Part shown: in pieces, positions 1-9,252 of the stretch
Position numbering within the stretch: position 1 is the stretch's first letter
Layout of the letters: every line of letters begins with the position of its first letter
Assembly (NCBI GenBank): GCA_020723105.1
Contig: DYJL01000002.1
Coordinates: 62,001-126,000, forward strand
DNA: 64,000 nucleotides
Source of the DNA: Nitrospira japonica
Lineage (GTDB): Bacteria > Nitrospirota > Thermodesulfovibrionia > UBA6902
Direction: 5' to 3'
The notes under the pieces: model-generated
What the model saw: the letters and a program-made list of their open reading frames with translations, nothing else
What the model was told of the DNA's origin: nothing
Databases searched by the model: none
Translations under genes and position numbers: made by a program

Positions 1-226
1 AAGCCGCAAGAGTCTTTTCGACCTCCTGCATTGCAGCCTGCCTGCTGACTGACATGAGGATAATCATCAGTTCGGTGGCATGGGACAGACTGTAGTTGCC
101 ATTAGCGACTAGAGCCCATAACCCGGCATGGGGATAGGGAATCGAATGACATATCTGCCCATCTCGGCTATTCAAAGTTACTCCCCTTGTCTCGACAAAC
201 CACGTTAGCTGTTCTGATGGTTTCAT
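1..226 (-). CDS. PqqD-like peptide chaperone (RRE fold), truncated by the window edge
   Basis: An open frame starts with ATG at 226-224, overlaps the stop of the radical-SAM gene (ATGA) and runs off the left edge after 75 residues. The visible part has the look of PqqD-type proteins found beside SPASM enzymes: a short beta-rich start, then SIPYPHAGLWALV, then a helical stretch ending in EVEKTL. PqqD-like proteins bind the leader of a precursor peptide and deliver it to the radical-SAM enzyme. The assignment rests on pattern and context, since no C-terminus is seen. Translational coupling to the upstream radical-SAM gene is evident from the 4-bp overlap. Confidence 0.6.
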   Translation of the reverse strand, partial: MKPSEQLTWFVETRGVTLNSRDGQICHSIPYPHAGLWALVANGNYSLSHATELMIILMSVSRQAAMQEVEKTLAA

Positions 227-1620
227 AGTTTCATCCGTGCTCCCTCTCTCCATGCTGTAATACGATCATCAGGATTGTTCGCGACAGCTTGCATAGCAGA
301 TATATTTTCTATAAATGACTCTGCCGCCATCGCTCCATCCAATTTACGCAACAGGCGTCCTGCAGTAATGAGACGGGTTGCCCGACAGCGATCATCGTAC
401 TCTATTGAACAACCTGGAGGAGTTTGTTCAATATGGCACCCTCCGGCGCATGTGTGGCGGCAGAAGCACCTGACACAACGCGGTTTGGAATCCAGAAGGC
501 CAGCAATAGCATCAAGTTTCTCTTGTTCGATCACGGGCCCGGACACCAGATCCATCCGCCCTACCACCGGATCAAGCCCACGACTCTTCCAACGCTTAGT
601 TTCAAGATAACAAGCTGTCAGTAGTCCCTCAGGATTTAGCATTAACGTCCCCCGTCCCATAGGACATGAGGTATCGCGAGGACTACACAACTCCGACGGG
701 CCGTGGACAACGTTGACACCATAAGATGCCACCAGTGTTTCTGCTTTCAATACACCTGCAGCAAAGCGGTAGGGATCCGGAGGATTCAATCCGGCAATCT
801 GCGACGACCTGTTCGGAACCATCATCTCGAAACAAAGAACATCGAACTCGAACTCCGAGCAGAAATGAGACGCAATGGCCGTCATTGAGTCTACGGAACA
901 ACTGGTAACGCACGTCCGCAAACTCACTTCGATGGGGAACCGGCTAAGTTGGCGGATGTTAGCCGCAATGGTAGAGTACGTGCCACGGCCATCAGTATGC
1001 CGGCGATTAATATCATGAACCGATTCGCCTCCATCTAACGAAATGACAACGCTGTCCATATAATCTCCGATCAATGGAATCACTGTAGTATCAAACAGCC
1101 CGTTAGTAGTGATCTCAAACCATGGGATTAAACCTGTTCGGGCACAAACCATGCGGGCATAATGCACAACGGCTTCTACACATGGCCGAGCTATCAGCGG
1201 CTCACCGCCAAAGAAGTGAATACGCAGCACGGCTGGCAACTCGGAAGATCGTTTGGCTACAGTATCATCAATCAGCCTGATAGCCAGAAGGGGATCGAGC
1301 GTTGTTCCGTTATTGTCTGTCTTGCCAAAATCACAGTAGACACAGTGCATATTGCAAGATCGGGTTGGTATGATGACTAATTTATCCTGTCCCGATGGGG
1401 AGTGGTCGGAAGACCCCTGTACCTCCACCAGATGCCGCCAGAGATCTTGTATAGTTTCAGAGGCAGCAGTATCACCAACTGCGTATTTTGCCACAGCATC
1501 AACGGCCGCGCGATTTACCATTGCACTTTTCAAATCGTGTGAAGATACAAGCATCCATTTCTCATTAATGGGTATTGCATAGATAGCTGCCGAAATATCA
1601 TCAAAAGCAGAATCCCTCAA
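223..1620 (-). CDS. Radical SAM/SPASM peptide-modifying enzyme (third of three)
   Basis: The protein carries the cluster motif CNMHCVYC about 90 residues in, followed by FFGGEPL, which binds S-adenosylmethionine. A C-terminal SPASM-type cysteine cluster (SCPMG, then CVRCFCRHTCAGGCH, then a later Cys) would hold auxiliary Fe-S clusters. Family members modify ribosomal peptides or activate sulfatases. I prefer a TTG start at 1620-1618, which overlaps the TGA of the preceding gene and has GAGGTGA just upstream. A longer frame opens at a TTG at 1686 but would overlap the neighbour by 70 bp without a better ribosome site. The predicted product is 465 residues. The substrate is unknown. Confidence 0.85.
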   Translation of the reverse strand: MRDSAFDDISAAIYAIPINEKWMLVSSHDLKSAMVNRAAVDAVAKYAVGDTAASETIQDLWRHLVEVQGSSDHSPSGQDKLVIIPTRSCNMHCVYCDFGKTDNNGTTLDPLLAIRLIDDTVAKRSSELPAVLRIHFFGGEPLIARPCVEAVVHYARMVCARTGLIPWFEITTNGLFDTTVIPLIGDYMDSVVISLDGGESVHDINRRHTDGRGTYSTIAANIRQLSRFPIEVSLRTCVTSCSVDSMTAIASHFCSEFEFDVLCFEMMVPNRSSQIAGLNPPDPYRFAAGVLKAETLVASYGVNVVHGPSELCSPRDTSCPMGRGTLMLNPEGLLTACYLETKRWKSRGLDPVVGRMDLVSGPVIEQEKLDAIAGLLDSKPRCVRCFCRHTCAGGCHIEQTPPGCSIEYDDRCRATRLITAGRLLRKLDGAMAAESFIENISAMQAVANNPDDRITAWREGARMKL

Positions 1621-3110
1621 GGGTTCACCTCGTTCCTTTGTCCGTTCTTGTAGACTCTTACATTCAACATCCTCTGCTTGTCCCAAATTTCATTACAATT
1701 TCCCCACTTGGTGGAAACCCATGCCTTATCGGCTGCCTCAACTATCATAGCTTCCATAAGCATCCGATTCACCAGGCACCGGAAACTCCCCCCCTCATAT
1801 TCGCGAAAAGAAGACGACTCGACGGACTCCTCCAACTTACAACGGTCGGGACAACCAAACGTGCACTGGCAACTGCACAGGCAGTTGTAGCAACCAATCG
1901 GCCGTTCGGAGCAACGGATGATCAGGGAACGGATATATTCCTTATCAATCCGGAACATCCTGCGGGCCGAATCAAGTGATCCGATCTGCACTCGTCGCCG
2001 GTTGACGCCGTCCGGACGCGACTCGAGAAAGCAGCCGGTGGCGATATCGCCAGGAATAAGGTTCAGTACGCGACGCAGCACATTACAGTACGGACCGTAT
2101 ATGGCGTTAGGACGTGTGATAGATGTGGTGACGGGAATGCCTCGCACTTTACCAGCCGTTTGCGAAGCAAGAAAGCCGTTAACAAAGGCGGCAGCATGCG
2201 AAACATCCAGCAGCGCCTCACCGGACGGGTTAATATAGACGGGTTCCAACCTAATCTCGCTCGGTGCATATCGGTCAGCCAGATACGACACGATCTCTGA
2301 CTGACGGTAAACTGTCTCGCGTGAGATCGTGGCCCGAATGTGAAAGGGTCGACCGTGCCGCTGCAGTGTAGACATCGTGTTGCTGACATACTCAGACAAC
2401 GGTCGTCCGTCACGGCCTGGACGATACCGGTCCTGGACTTCAGGAGGTCCGTCGCAAGAAACGCCGACGAGATCAAACCGGGTCACCAGCCAGAGCGCTG
2501 TTTCCTCGGAAACAGCCCCGTTTGTAGCAATGTAGGTCCGTGGGTGAAGGCCAAAAACGCCTGCCTCTTCCCTTGCAATATCAATAAAGCGATCAACATG
2601 CTGTGTGACCAAGGTCGGTTCGCCGCCTCCATGAAACGCCAGAGTGAATGGGATGTTTCTTGTTGCGCACGTCCCAGCGACGAGCCTTGCCGCCGCGCGA
2701 ACCCCATCTGCGCTGACAGTCCTATTTACGCTGACGTCCGGCTGAGAATAGCAGTAACGGCAACGCAGGTTGCATTGGTTGTTCACATAGATCGTGAGGC
2801 ACTCCGGCATAAACTCCTGACGCGAGGCTTCGGTCATCTCCCGTGCGGCCTCGCGAGCCGCCTGAATAATTCGAGCAGCGGCATGCAGAACCCTGGATTG
2901 GGACATTGCGCGCGAGTCCTCCCACTGGGGTAGTTCAAAAGCAAGACGTTCGATGTGGCGCAGGGCAGCTGGAGTGTCACGCTTGTCCAGAACACAAATC
3001 AGGCGGGGCGCGTATAGTATCAACCGGTCACTGCTCGTTGCCGAGTAGATTGGCAACGAATCCGCTAGCACTTGCCGAAAGCCGCTCCGCCAGAGTGCCT
3101 GCGCCTGCAT
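1617..3110 (-). CDS. Radical SAM/SPASM enzyme (second of three)
   Basis: The 497-residue protein has a roughly 100-residue N-terminal extension before the radical-SAM motif CNLRCRYC, then FHGGGEPT, the SAM-binding signature. The C-terminal third is very rich in cysteine (CYNCLCSCQCTFGCPDRC), typical of a SPASM or twitch domain with two auxiliary clusters. This architecture resembles anaerobic sulfatase-maturase and RiPP-maturase enzymes. It starts 2 bp after the stop of the upstream radical-SAM gene, so the three genes form one operon. Base composition is higher in GC than in the chaperone genes to the right, hinting at separate ancestry. Confidence 0.85.
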   Translation of the reverse strand: MQAQALWRSGFRQVLADSLPIYSATSSDRLILYAPRLICVLDKRDTPAALRHIERLAFELPQWEDSRAMSQSRVLHAAARIIQAAREAAREMTEASRQEFMPECLTIYVNNQCNLRCRYCYSQPDVSVNRTVSADGVRAAARLVAGTCATRNIPFTLAFHGGGEPTLVTQHVDRFIDIAREEAGVFGLHPRTYIATNGAVSEETALWLVTRFDLVGVSCDGPPEVQDRYRPGRDGRPLSEYVSNTMSTLQRHGRPFHIRATISRETVYRQSEIVSYLADRYAPSEIRLEPVYINPSGEALLDVSHAAAFVNGFLASQTAGKVRGIPVTTSITRPNAIYGPYCNVLRRVLNLIPGDIATGCFLESRPDGVNRRRVQIGSLDSARRMFRIDKEYIRSLIIRCSERPIGCYNCLCSCQCTFGCPDRCKLEESVESSSFREYEGGSFRCLVNRMLMEAMIVEAADKAWVSTKWGNCNEIWDKQRMLNVRVYKNGQRNEVNP

Positions 3111-3112
3111 GG

Positions 3113-4327
3113 TCAGGATTCAACCGCTTCTTGTATGAGTTCGAAATGGGTCCACTGTCCAGGATCTTCGAGAGACAGTGGCAGCAATCGTCGTACAATG
3201 GCCGCACCAATCCTTGGGGGACGCTGCTTCGAGTCTGTCAGCGTTGTTGGATGCGCGAATTCGCAACGGGTGTTACTGAAATAGCAAACACTTTCCGCCT
3301 CGTCGTCTTTGTATAGATGTTCATAAGGCTGCAACGTGCAGGCCGACATCATGCGGCGGCGTCCCCGCATTTGCAGGGCTTTGCTAGCAAGTGAACAGTA
3401 GTTGACCGCAAGTGATAGGCCACTGGAGTCTATGTCACGCAGCACGTCTGCTACCAACTCCGAACTGCGGGGATTAAACTCACATGCGTGACCATCAGGC
3501 ATCCGACAATGTTCGCGGACGCCTGGTATCGTTTCGGAAGGACTGCCCGGCTCGTAGATCAACTCGTGGAGATTGAGGTATTTCACGCCCGCATGGTTCC
3601 AGGCAGGCAGTGCTTCTCGCAGATGCTTTGCATGTTCTGGTATGGCTGGAATCTCCACTGTTACGGATGGCAAACAGGTGACGGCATGACGGAGCATTGT
3701 GGTGACATAAGTATGGGAATAGCCAGTCGCAGCCATGTTGAAGCGGAGTTCATGTAAACCAGCATCAGCGAGGGCTGAGATGAGATGCGTCGTCAACAGC
3801 AGTCCGTTGGTATATGCCCAGAAGTAGATATCCGGCCGTTTTGCACGAAGCCGCGAGAGGCAATATAACAGGCGGTCTGGCATAAGTAACGGCTCGCCGC
3901 CCGAGAACCCAATGCCGATGACCTCGGAGTGCGCGTAGATCTCTTCCAGTACATTCAAGTCGTTACTCAGGGAAGAAAGAGAGGATGCTTTTGTAAGACC
4001 GCAGGGGGTCAGGCAGAAGATGCACGAGAGATTGCAGTCCGTAGTAAGGAAGATACAATCCCACCTTCCTGCTTTACACGCCCGACACCCCGGGGACAGC
4101 TCACCTATCCTTATAGTATCCCCGTCATCCTCGATTCGAATGCCTGGCGTGACTTGTCGCATGTACTCAATCTGTTGCACCCACCGGCGTGCTGTTCGAG
4201 CCCTCTCATCGCCATGTGTTTCGAAGTCGCATACTTCATCCCAGATATCCAGTAGTGCGGCAGGCATCCGGGGGACTGACTTTCTGTGCGGCTGTTGGTG
4301 GTCACGAAGCATGGCAACTTGGTTCAT
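3113..4327 (-). CDS. Radical SAM enzyme (first of three)
   Basis: This is the first gene of the operon, with ATG at 4327-4325 and GAGAAGG about 8 nt upstream. A CRACKAGRWDC segment precedes the radical-SAM motif CNLSCIFC near residue 95, and GFSGGEPLL follows. The C-terminal part has scattered cysteines (CTLQPYEHL, CYFSN, RCEF) but no classical SPASM block, so it is a different subfamily from the two downstream enzymes. At 404 residues it could initiate or finish modification of a shared substrate. The exact reaction cannot be read from the sequence. Confidence 0.82.
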   Translation of the reverse strand: MNQVAMLRDHQQPHRKSVPRMPAALLDIWDEVCDFETHGDERARTARRWVQQIEYMRQVTPGIRIEDDGDTIRIGELSPGCRACKAGRWDCIFLTTDCNLSCIFCLTPCGLTKASSLSSLSNDLNVLEEIYAHSEVIGIGFSGGEPLLMPDRLLYCLSRLRAKRPDIYFWAYTNGLLLTTHLISALADAGLHELRFNMAATGYSHTYVTTMLRHAVTCLPSVTVEIPAIPEHAKHLREALPAWNHAGVKYLNLHELIYEPGSPSETIPGVREHCRMPDGHACEFNPRSSELVADVLRDIDSSGLSLAVNYCSLASKALQMRGRRRMMSACTLQPYEHLYKDDEAESVCYFSNTRCEFAHPTTLTDSKQRPPRIGAAIVRRLLPLSLEDPGQWTHFELIQEAVES

Positions 4328-4351
4328 GAGGGTACCTTCTCATGCCCGATG

Positions 4352-4420
4352 TCAAAAATGCTCGGGGACAAGAGTGGTATCGCCCTTTGATAATTGATAA
4401 CTGTGCTCTTTCGCACTCAT
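4352..4420 (-). CDS. Candidate 22-residue precursor peptide upstream of the radical-SAM genes
   Basis: An ATG-started frame beginning MSAKEHSYQL and ending LVPEHF lies 24 bp before the first radical-SAM gene, on the same strand. Its size is close to PqqA (about 23 residues), a known substrate of a radical-SAM/PqqD pair. It contains a Glu, a Tyr and several Ser/Thr residues that could be modified. The ribosome-binding site is weak (an AAGTGG-like stretch well upstream), and a short open frame can arise by chance. This is therefore a position-based candidate only. The real precursor could instead lie beyond the left edge of the window. Confidence 0.3.
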   Translation of the reverse strand: MSAKEHSYQLSKGDTTLVPEHF

Positions 4421-4663
4421 TTTACATTTAACCACTTTACCTCAAATGTGAGATAGAGTCAATAGTAGTAGTTTGAATTACCTCTAACCAGATAGATATA
4501 GACATACTTCCCTGTCATAAGGAGAAAAATCATACAGAAATGAAGCAAATAAAAGAGATGAGTTGACAGGGGGAATAAGCAGAAAAGAGGCTGCCTATGG
4601 AGGAGCCCCCGTCAGGAAACTCCTCCTCCCTGCTGTTATGCATTGATTGATCGAAAACATATA
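4421..4663. other. Intergenic region with a GC-rich hairpin
   Basis: No convincing gene is seen. A 7-bp inverted repeat (GGAGGAG 4599-4605, CTCCTCC 4620-4626) just past the small membrane gene could end the minus-strand transcript from the right, although no clean T-run follows. The promoter of the radical-SAM operon should lie here but no clear -35/-10 pair was recognised. Confidence 0.4.
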
Positions 4664-5014
4664 CTAACGAGGGCCTCCGGTCAGGTGAAAACCTAGGAAG
4701 CTCAATCCGATCATTGCAATCATGCCTGGCCATGCATTTGCCTTCCATGCAAAGCCGATTAACGGAAATCCAGCGAGTCCTGCAATAAATCCCGCAACGC
4801 CCATTACAAACACATCGGCTTTGATAAAATTAATGTTGTAAAGTTTCTGGATCTCCGGATGCATATCATTGCTAATTGATTCTGGATTACCTATTGTTGC
4901 GAGTGCCGGATTAGCTACTAATGCATTTGTAAACCATCTTTTTGCCAAAGGTGTTACTGCTATTGAACTTAAGCCCCACATAATCAATGTACATATAAAG
5001 ATATTTGGTAACAT
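4664..5014 (-). CDS. Small membrane protein of unknown function
   Basis: The likely start is the ATG at 5014-5012, which follows a strong GGGAGGG ribosome site, giving 116 residues. A longer frame to 5047 lacks such a site. An N-terminal hydrophobic helix (MLPNIFICTLIMWGLSSIAV) and two C-terminal helices (DVFVMGVAGFIAGLAGFPL and a Gly/Ala-rich end) flank a polar middle with many Asn residues. It is co-oriented with and directly follows the 133-residue membrane gene, so both probably come from the sigma54 promoter at 5498-5512. I do not recognise the family. Confidence 0.6.
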   Translation of the reverse strand: MLPNIFICTLIMWGLSSIAVTPLAKRWFTNALVANPALATIGNPESISNDMHPEIQKLYNINFIKADVFVMGVAGFIAGLAGFPLIGFAWKANAWPGMIAMIGLSFLGFHLTGGPR

Positions 5015-5036
5015 GTTAATCCCTCCCCGTTGTTTT

Positions 5037-5438
5037 TTAAACAGCATTTTGATTTGTAATTGGTGCTTCTACGATTACATTTGCATTCTTTTGTTTTTCA
5101 GTTGTCGTTTGTTGTTCCAAATTTGTTGAAAAAGCCCTTTTAACATTTTTACTGAGGAGATATGTCAGGATAAGCGAGGCAACAATTAATGCAATTATAT
5201 TTCCCTCCGCTAATCCAACAATTCCGTTCAGGATATAGCCTGCTATTGCTGCCTTTCTTGCCCAAGACTTTAATCTGAATAACCCGATTCCAACTACAAC
5301 TGAAAAAAGACCTGATCCCAAAAGCAGAGCAACTCCAAATCCTGAAGTCACTCCAAATGAACTCAGCGTCAGTATTGCACCGACCACAATATTGACTACA
5401 CTGATCACTCCGATCATTACCGGCATTTTCTTTTTCAT
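5037..5438 (-). CDS. Four-helix membrane protein, first gene after a sigma54 promoter
   Basis: The 133-residue protein starts at an ATG preceded by AAAGGAGG. It has four predicted membrane helices in the first 100 residues, Gly/Val/Ile rich with short loops, then a polar tail. The layout recalls small stress-linked membrane proteins, but I cannot name a family. A perfect -24/-12 element lies 60 bp upstream and a regulator palindrome lies about 120 bp beyond it. That makes this gene a clear member of the putative regulon of the FHA-GAF-sigma54 activator. Confidence 0.7.
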   Translation of the reverse strand: MKKKMPVMIGVISVVNIVVGAILTLSSFGVTSGFGVALLLGSGLFSVVVGIGLFRLKSWARKAAIAGYILNGIVGLAEGNIIALIVASLILTYLLSKNVKRAFSTNLEQQTTTEKQKNANVIVEAPITNQNAV

Positions 5439-5497
5439 TACTCTATCCTCCTTTCAAAAATTTGTTTGTTTAAGGTTTGTTAATGAATAGGTATAGA

Positions 5498-5512
5498 GCA
5501 ACCGCTGTGCCA
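5498..5512 (-). promoter_or_regulatory. Sigma54 (-24/-12) promoter for the small membrane genes
   Basis: On the minus strand the sequence is TGGCAC-AGCGG-TTGC, an exact match to the sigma54 core consensus TGGCAC-N5-TTGC. Transcription would start near 5487, about 49 nt before the ATG at 5438. The palindrome at 5624-5640 is about 120 bp upstream, a usual enhancer distance for sigma54 activators. Confidence 0.85.
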
Positions 5513-5623
5513 GTATCAAATGGTTAATTTAATGAGAAAGATAACCTACTGATTAAACAGGCAAATCAAGGAAAATAGGGCTGTTAAGTAGTTAGTAGAT
5601 AAAAAAAGGGGAGAGATTGAAAA

Positions 5624-5640
5624 CGTCTAATTTTTAGATG
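5624..5640. promoter_or_regulatory. Palindromic enhancer site 1 (CGTCTAA-TTT-TTAGATG)
   Basis: The two 7-bp arms are inverted repeats with one mismatch. The same motif recurs at 15284, 16311 and 18533, always next to this gene set. It is the probable binding site of the Fis-type helix-turn-helix of the activator encoded at 16321-18201. Confidence 0.75.
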
Positions 5641-5766
5641 GTGTTTTAATAAACAATTCTGAGAAGTAATTTATCTAATAAAAAATATTTAAACTTACCC
5701 GCATTGATATCACAAGACGCCAAAAATTCACTTGATATTAATACTATTGGGGTGTACTCATGAAAA

Positions 5767-8214
5767 TTAAATAATGCTAAAATGAATTTTCTCTGACACT
5801 ACTCCCACATTAATAATTTGTCCTGATTTCATATTCCCCTTAAGAATTAATGATGACAGTGGTTCAGAAATATGCTCATCAAAACATCTTTGTATCTCCC
5901 TTACTCCATTTGATCCGCTATAACCTTTTTGGAGCAGAAAGTTTAGTGCTTCATCCAATAAAACTATCTTGATGCCCCTTGATATCAGTCGTTTGTTTAA
6001 TTCACTAAGGATCTTCTCATCAATGATTTGTTTAACGCTTTCCAGACTGAGTGGATAAAATATTATTGTTTTCTGTATCCTATTCAAAAGCTCAGGCCTG
6101 AATGTACTGTTTATTGCCTGTCGAATACGATTTTCATAATCCTTCCACTTTTTACGATCATCCGGGATAATATGACTTTCCTTAATTGTTTTATCCTTCT
6201 GATCATTCAAATTTCGCTTACCAACATTAAAACCGATCTGTTTATTTATTAACCCCTGCACTGAACCGGGATAGTTCCCGAGATTTGATGTTAATATTAT
6301 TACACTCTCTGAAAAATTAACCCTTCTTCCATGTGAATCTGTTAGCCTTCCTTCTTCAAATATCTGAAGAAATAAATCAAAAACATCTGAATGGGCTTTC
6401 TCTATTTCATCAAAAAGAATAACTGAATATGGATATGTCCTGACCTTACCTGTAAGTTGTCCTTCCTCCTCATGCCCGATGTATCCCGGAGGTGAACCTA
6501 TTAATTTAGCGACAGAATGTTTCTCCTGATATTCAGACATATCAAATGCAATTAGACAGCTTTCATCATGCGACATGAATTCGGCAAGTGCTTTGGCAAG
6601 TTCAGTTTTGCCAGTCCCTGTTGAACCAGCAAGAAGGAATATCACAGGCTTGTTCGGATCTTTAAGGCCGGCCCTGGCAGACCGTATAGTATCTGATATT
6701 TCTTTTATGGCATAATCCTGTCCCTTTATCCGATGACACAAGTATTCCTCAATCTTTAATAATCTCTCTGTTTCGTCTGTTGTTAAACTATCAATCGATA
6801 TGCGACACCTTTCTGATACAACTCTTGCGACATCTTCTATTCTTAGTTCCTGTCTTCTATCATCAGCGTTTGCAGGGGAAAAGGATTGAAGCATTGTTTT
6901 TGCACATGCCTGATCTAAAATATCTATTGCCTTATCAGGAAGCCGGAAATCAGTAAGATATCTCATGGAAAGTTCTACTGCCTTTACTGTTACCTCATCA
7001 GGGATCTTAATCATATAATGATTCTCAAATCTCTGTTTAAGTCCTTTTAAAATAAGAATAGTCTCTTCTTTTGTCGGTTCATCTATCCAGATTATCTGAA
7101 ATCTCCGTTCTAAAGCAGCATCTTTTTCTATATATTTTCGGTATTCCGTAATTGTCGTTGCACCTATACATTTAATAGCCCCTTTGGCAAGAACAGGTTT
7201 CAAGATATTCCCTGCATCCAGTGCACCGCCTGCTGCACCTGCCCCTACGATTGTATGAATTTCATCAATAAACAAAACTATATTGGGATCCGAAGCCGCT
7301 TCCTTAAGCAAGGCGTCAAGTCTTTCTTCAAACTCTCCACGATATTTTGTACCTGCAATAAGCGAGCCCATATTAAGTTCAATTATCCTAAAATCTCTAA
7401 TTTGCGGCAACGCATCAGTCGCTGCTGCTTTTACTGCAAATCCCTCGACAATGTTGGTCTTACCAACACCTGACTCACCAATAAGAATAGGACTGTTCTT
7501 TTTCTTTTGTATAAGTGTCTGAGCAATTTTTTTGATCTCTGATGAGCGACCTATAGTAGGATCAAGTTTTCCATCTTTTGCTAATTGTGTTATATCTCTT
7601 CCCCATTTATCTATTAAAGGAGTTTTGGTTTTTAATGGTTGCTGTGAGTCCTTTTCCATCTGATTTTCTTCATGTGGTTTCTCTCCTGAAATAGTACTGT
7701 GATGGTCGTCCTCTTTTGACAAATTTTCTTCCAAGCCCGATAAAAGATCAATCCGTTCGGTGGATAGCTCTGAGAATAAAAGATCGAGGGAATGAGATTT
7801 CTGCCTTAATACTGACGAAAACAAGAGTTCAAGATTTATATTTGACGAACCTTTGTTTTTACAAAGACTATTAGCAATGGTAAATACCTCCCGGCATCGC
7901 GGCGTGCGATGGCCGGAAAAATCTCCCCTTTCAAATTCTGATTCATGAAGAATTTTTCTCAAACGTCTGCGCGCTTTTTTGGAATATACCCCTTTATCAG
8001 ATAAAAGGTCTTTAAATGACTGGATTTCTCTTCGAGCCAGCAACCATTCATTCTCTTTCAATGCAGGAATCGCACTGTTTTCAATTAACAGAATGTCTTC
8101 AATCTTAAAAAGCCCCAAAGCTAGGTGCTCTACATCAATATATTTACTGTGAAGCGCTTGAGCTTCACCTGAAGCAAGACTAAATGCTATCTGAGATGCA
8201 ATAGATACATTCAT
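5767..8214 (-). CDS. Clp-family AAA+ unfoldase with ClpP-docking-like loop, no long middle domain
   Basis: The preferred start is ATG at 8214 with TGAGG upstream (815 residues); the frame opens at a TTG seven codons earlier. The order is a Clp N domain (1-170), a charged linker, AAA1 with Walker A GESGVGKT near 246 and Walker B VLFIDEIH, then AAA2 with GSTGTGKTE and [10 protein letters not shown]. Between the two AAA modules only a few residues follow [15 protein letters not shown], so the coiled-coil middle domain of ClpB is absent. Near residue 660 the segment [10 protein letters not shown] aligns with the IGF/VGF loop by which ClpA and ClpC bind ClpP. It is probably an unfoldase that feeds a protease. 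It is the last gene of the kinase-led operon. Confidence 0.88.
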   Translation of the reverse strand: MNVSIASQIAFSLASGEAQALHSKYIDVEHLALGLFKIEDILLIENSAIPALKENEWLLARREIQSFKDLLSDKGVYSKKARRRLRKILHESEFERGDFSGHRTPRCREVFTIANSLCKNKGSSNINLELLFSSVLRQKSHSLDLLFSELSTERIDLLSGLEENLSKEDDHHSTISGEKPHEENQMEKDSQQPLKTKTPLIDKWGRDITQLAKDGKLDPTIGRSSEIKKIAQTLIQKKKNSPILIGESGVGKTNIVEGFAVKAAATDALPQIRDFRIIELNMGSLIAGTKYRGEFEERLDALLKEAASDPNIVLFIDEIHTIVGAGAAGGALDAGNILKPVLAKGAIKCIGATTITEYRKYIEKDAALERRFQIIWIDEPTKEETILILKGLKQRFENHYMIKIPDEVTVKAVELSMRYLTDFRLPDKAIDILDQACAKTMLQSFSPANADDRRQELRIEDVARVVSERCRISIDSLTTDETERLLKIEEYLCHRIKGQDYAIKEISDTIRSARAGLKDPNKPVIFLLAGSTGTGKTELAKALAEFMSHDESCLIAFDMSEYQEKHSVAKLIGSPPGYIGHEEEGQLTGKVRTYPYSVILFDEIEKAHSDVFDLFLQIFEEGRLTDSHGRRVNFSESVIILTSNLGNYPGSVQGLINKQIGFNVGKRNLNDQKDKTIKESHIIPDDRKKWKDYENRIRQAINSTFRPELLNRIQKTIIFYPLSLESVKQIIDEKILSELNKRLISRGIKIVLLDEALNFLLQKGYSGSNGVREIQRCFDEHISEPLSSLILKGNMKSGQIINVGVVSEKIHFSII

Positions 8215-8293
8215 AATTAAAACCTCAAGTATCAAATTATCAGATGATGTTAATCTGCTATATCTGAAACAAATTGATTTTATTCCTCTCTAC

Positions 8294-9244
8294 TCATCTG
8301 ATTAATTCTGAAATCTTGATAATTACGCTTCTATTTCTATATTTACTGGTGTTTGGGTTATTGTTATATAATGAATTTTCTCCGACGCTGCTAACAAGAA
8401 ATGTTTTATATGGAAACGTAGTAGTTTTTCTCAGATGATCAACAACAACAGTAGCCCGTCTCATGCCTAAAGCGATGTTATCGATATAAGCAGAGCCAGT
8501 AGGAATCGGGACATTGTCAGTACATCCAACCACTTTTATAGAAATTTGCCCTGCATATGGTTCAAGTTTTTGCCCTAAAGTTGTGAGTAAAGTCTTCGCT
8601 TCAGGTTTCAATATGGTTTTACTGGAAAACAGACCCATATCAAACATTATTGTGATTTCATCACCTGTTGCTATGACAGAAGTCCCCGGAACTTTAATTG
8701 CATCAGATGGAATACCCAACTTTGCTAATGCCATATTTTTATTTTTTTGCACGGAATTTATATTAGCGATCTCTGCCATAATAGATTTATGCTGATTGTC
8801 AAAATATTCTTTCATGGCAAAACCAATGATTACTACGCATAACAATAAAACGAATCCGGTAATAAATGGTGTCAGATAGCTCATCCATACCGGACGACTT
8901 TGCATTTTTGCTATGAGCTGCAATCCTCTCCTGTATGATTCGTTGGTCGGATCCATTTCTGAAGCTTCCATCCACAATTTTTCTGCCTCAGCAAGCCTCC
9001 CTTGCTGAGCATTAATGCGTGCAAGAAGGTCTAAGAAAGCTGGTGTAGCCCCCCCCTTCACTTCTTTTAAGAGCCTCTGAGCTTCTGAATATTTGCCTTC
9101 TCTGGCCAGTCTCGTCGATTGCACTAAAAGAGATTCATTTATCATAGAAATGATAGAATTATTATCATTTGAATGCTGTATATTAGTTGTATTGAAAAGA
9201 TTAATTGTTTGGTCGTATGAAGTTTTCATTATCCTCCCATTCAT
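8294..9244 (-). CDS. TPR - membrane helix - OmpA/MotB-type peptidoglycan-binding protein
   Basis: The 316-residue protein has an N-terminal cytoplasmic part with TPR-like helices (residues 35-115, including EGKYSEAQRLLKEV and GRLAEAEKLWMEA). One membrane helix follows at about 124-143. The C-terminal OmpA-like domain (195-316) has the KVVGCTDNVPI and NRSVIIKI motifs that bind peptidoglycan. This would anchor the chaperone machinery at the inner membrane and reach the cell wall. It starts 8 bp after the Hsp70 gene, so the two are co-translated. A second ATG at 9229 follows GGGAGG but only 3 nt away. Confidence 0.8.
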   Translation of the reverse strand: MNGRIMKTSYDQTINLFNTTNIQHSNDNNSIISMINESLLVQSTRLAREGKYSEAQRLLKEVKGGATPAFLDLLARINAQQGRLAEAEKLWMEASEMDPTNESYRRGLQLIAKMQSRPVWMSYLTPFITGFVLLLCVVIIGFAMKEYFDNQHKSIMAEIANINSVQKNKNMALAKLGIPSDAIKVPGTSVIATGDEITIMFDMGLFSSKTILKPEAKTLLTTLGQKLEPYAGQISIKVVGCTDNVPIPTGSAYIDNIALGMRRATVVVDHLRKTTTFPYKTFLVSSVGENSLYNNNPNTSKYRNRSVIIKISELIR

Positions 9245-9252
9245 TAATATTT

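Larger units (their letters stand above)
5441..5766. other. Regulatory intergenic region between clp-like and small membrane genes
   Basis: Apart from the sigma54 promoter and enhancer site 1, this AT-rich stretch holds no gene that I can support. No clear terminator follows the Clp-like stop at 5767, so some read-through into the membrane genes is possible. Confidence 0.5.

Noticed and set aside
4530-4748. 72-residue minus-strand frame next to the small membrane genes
   Set aside because: It starts inside the 116-residue membrane gene in another frame, covers the intergenic hairpin and has no ribosome site; treated as chance.
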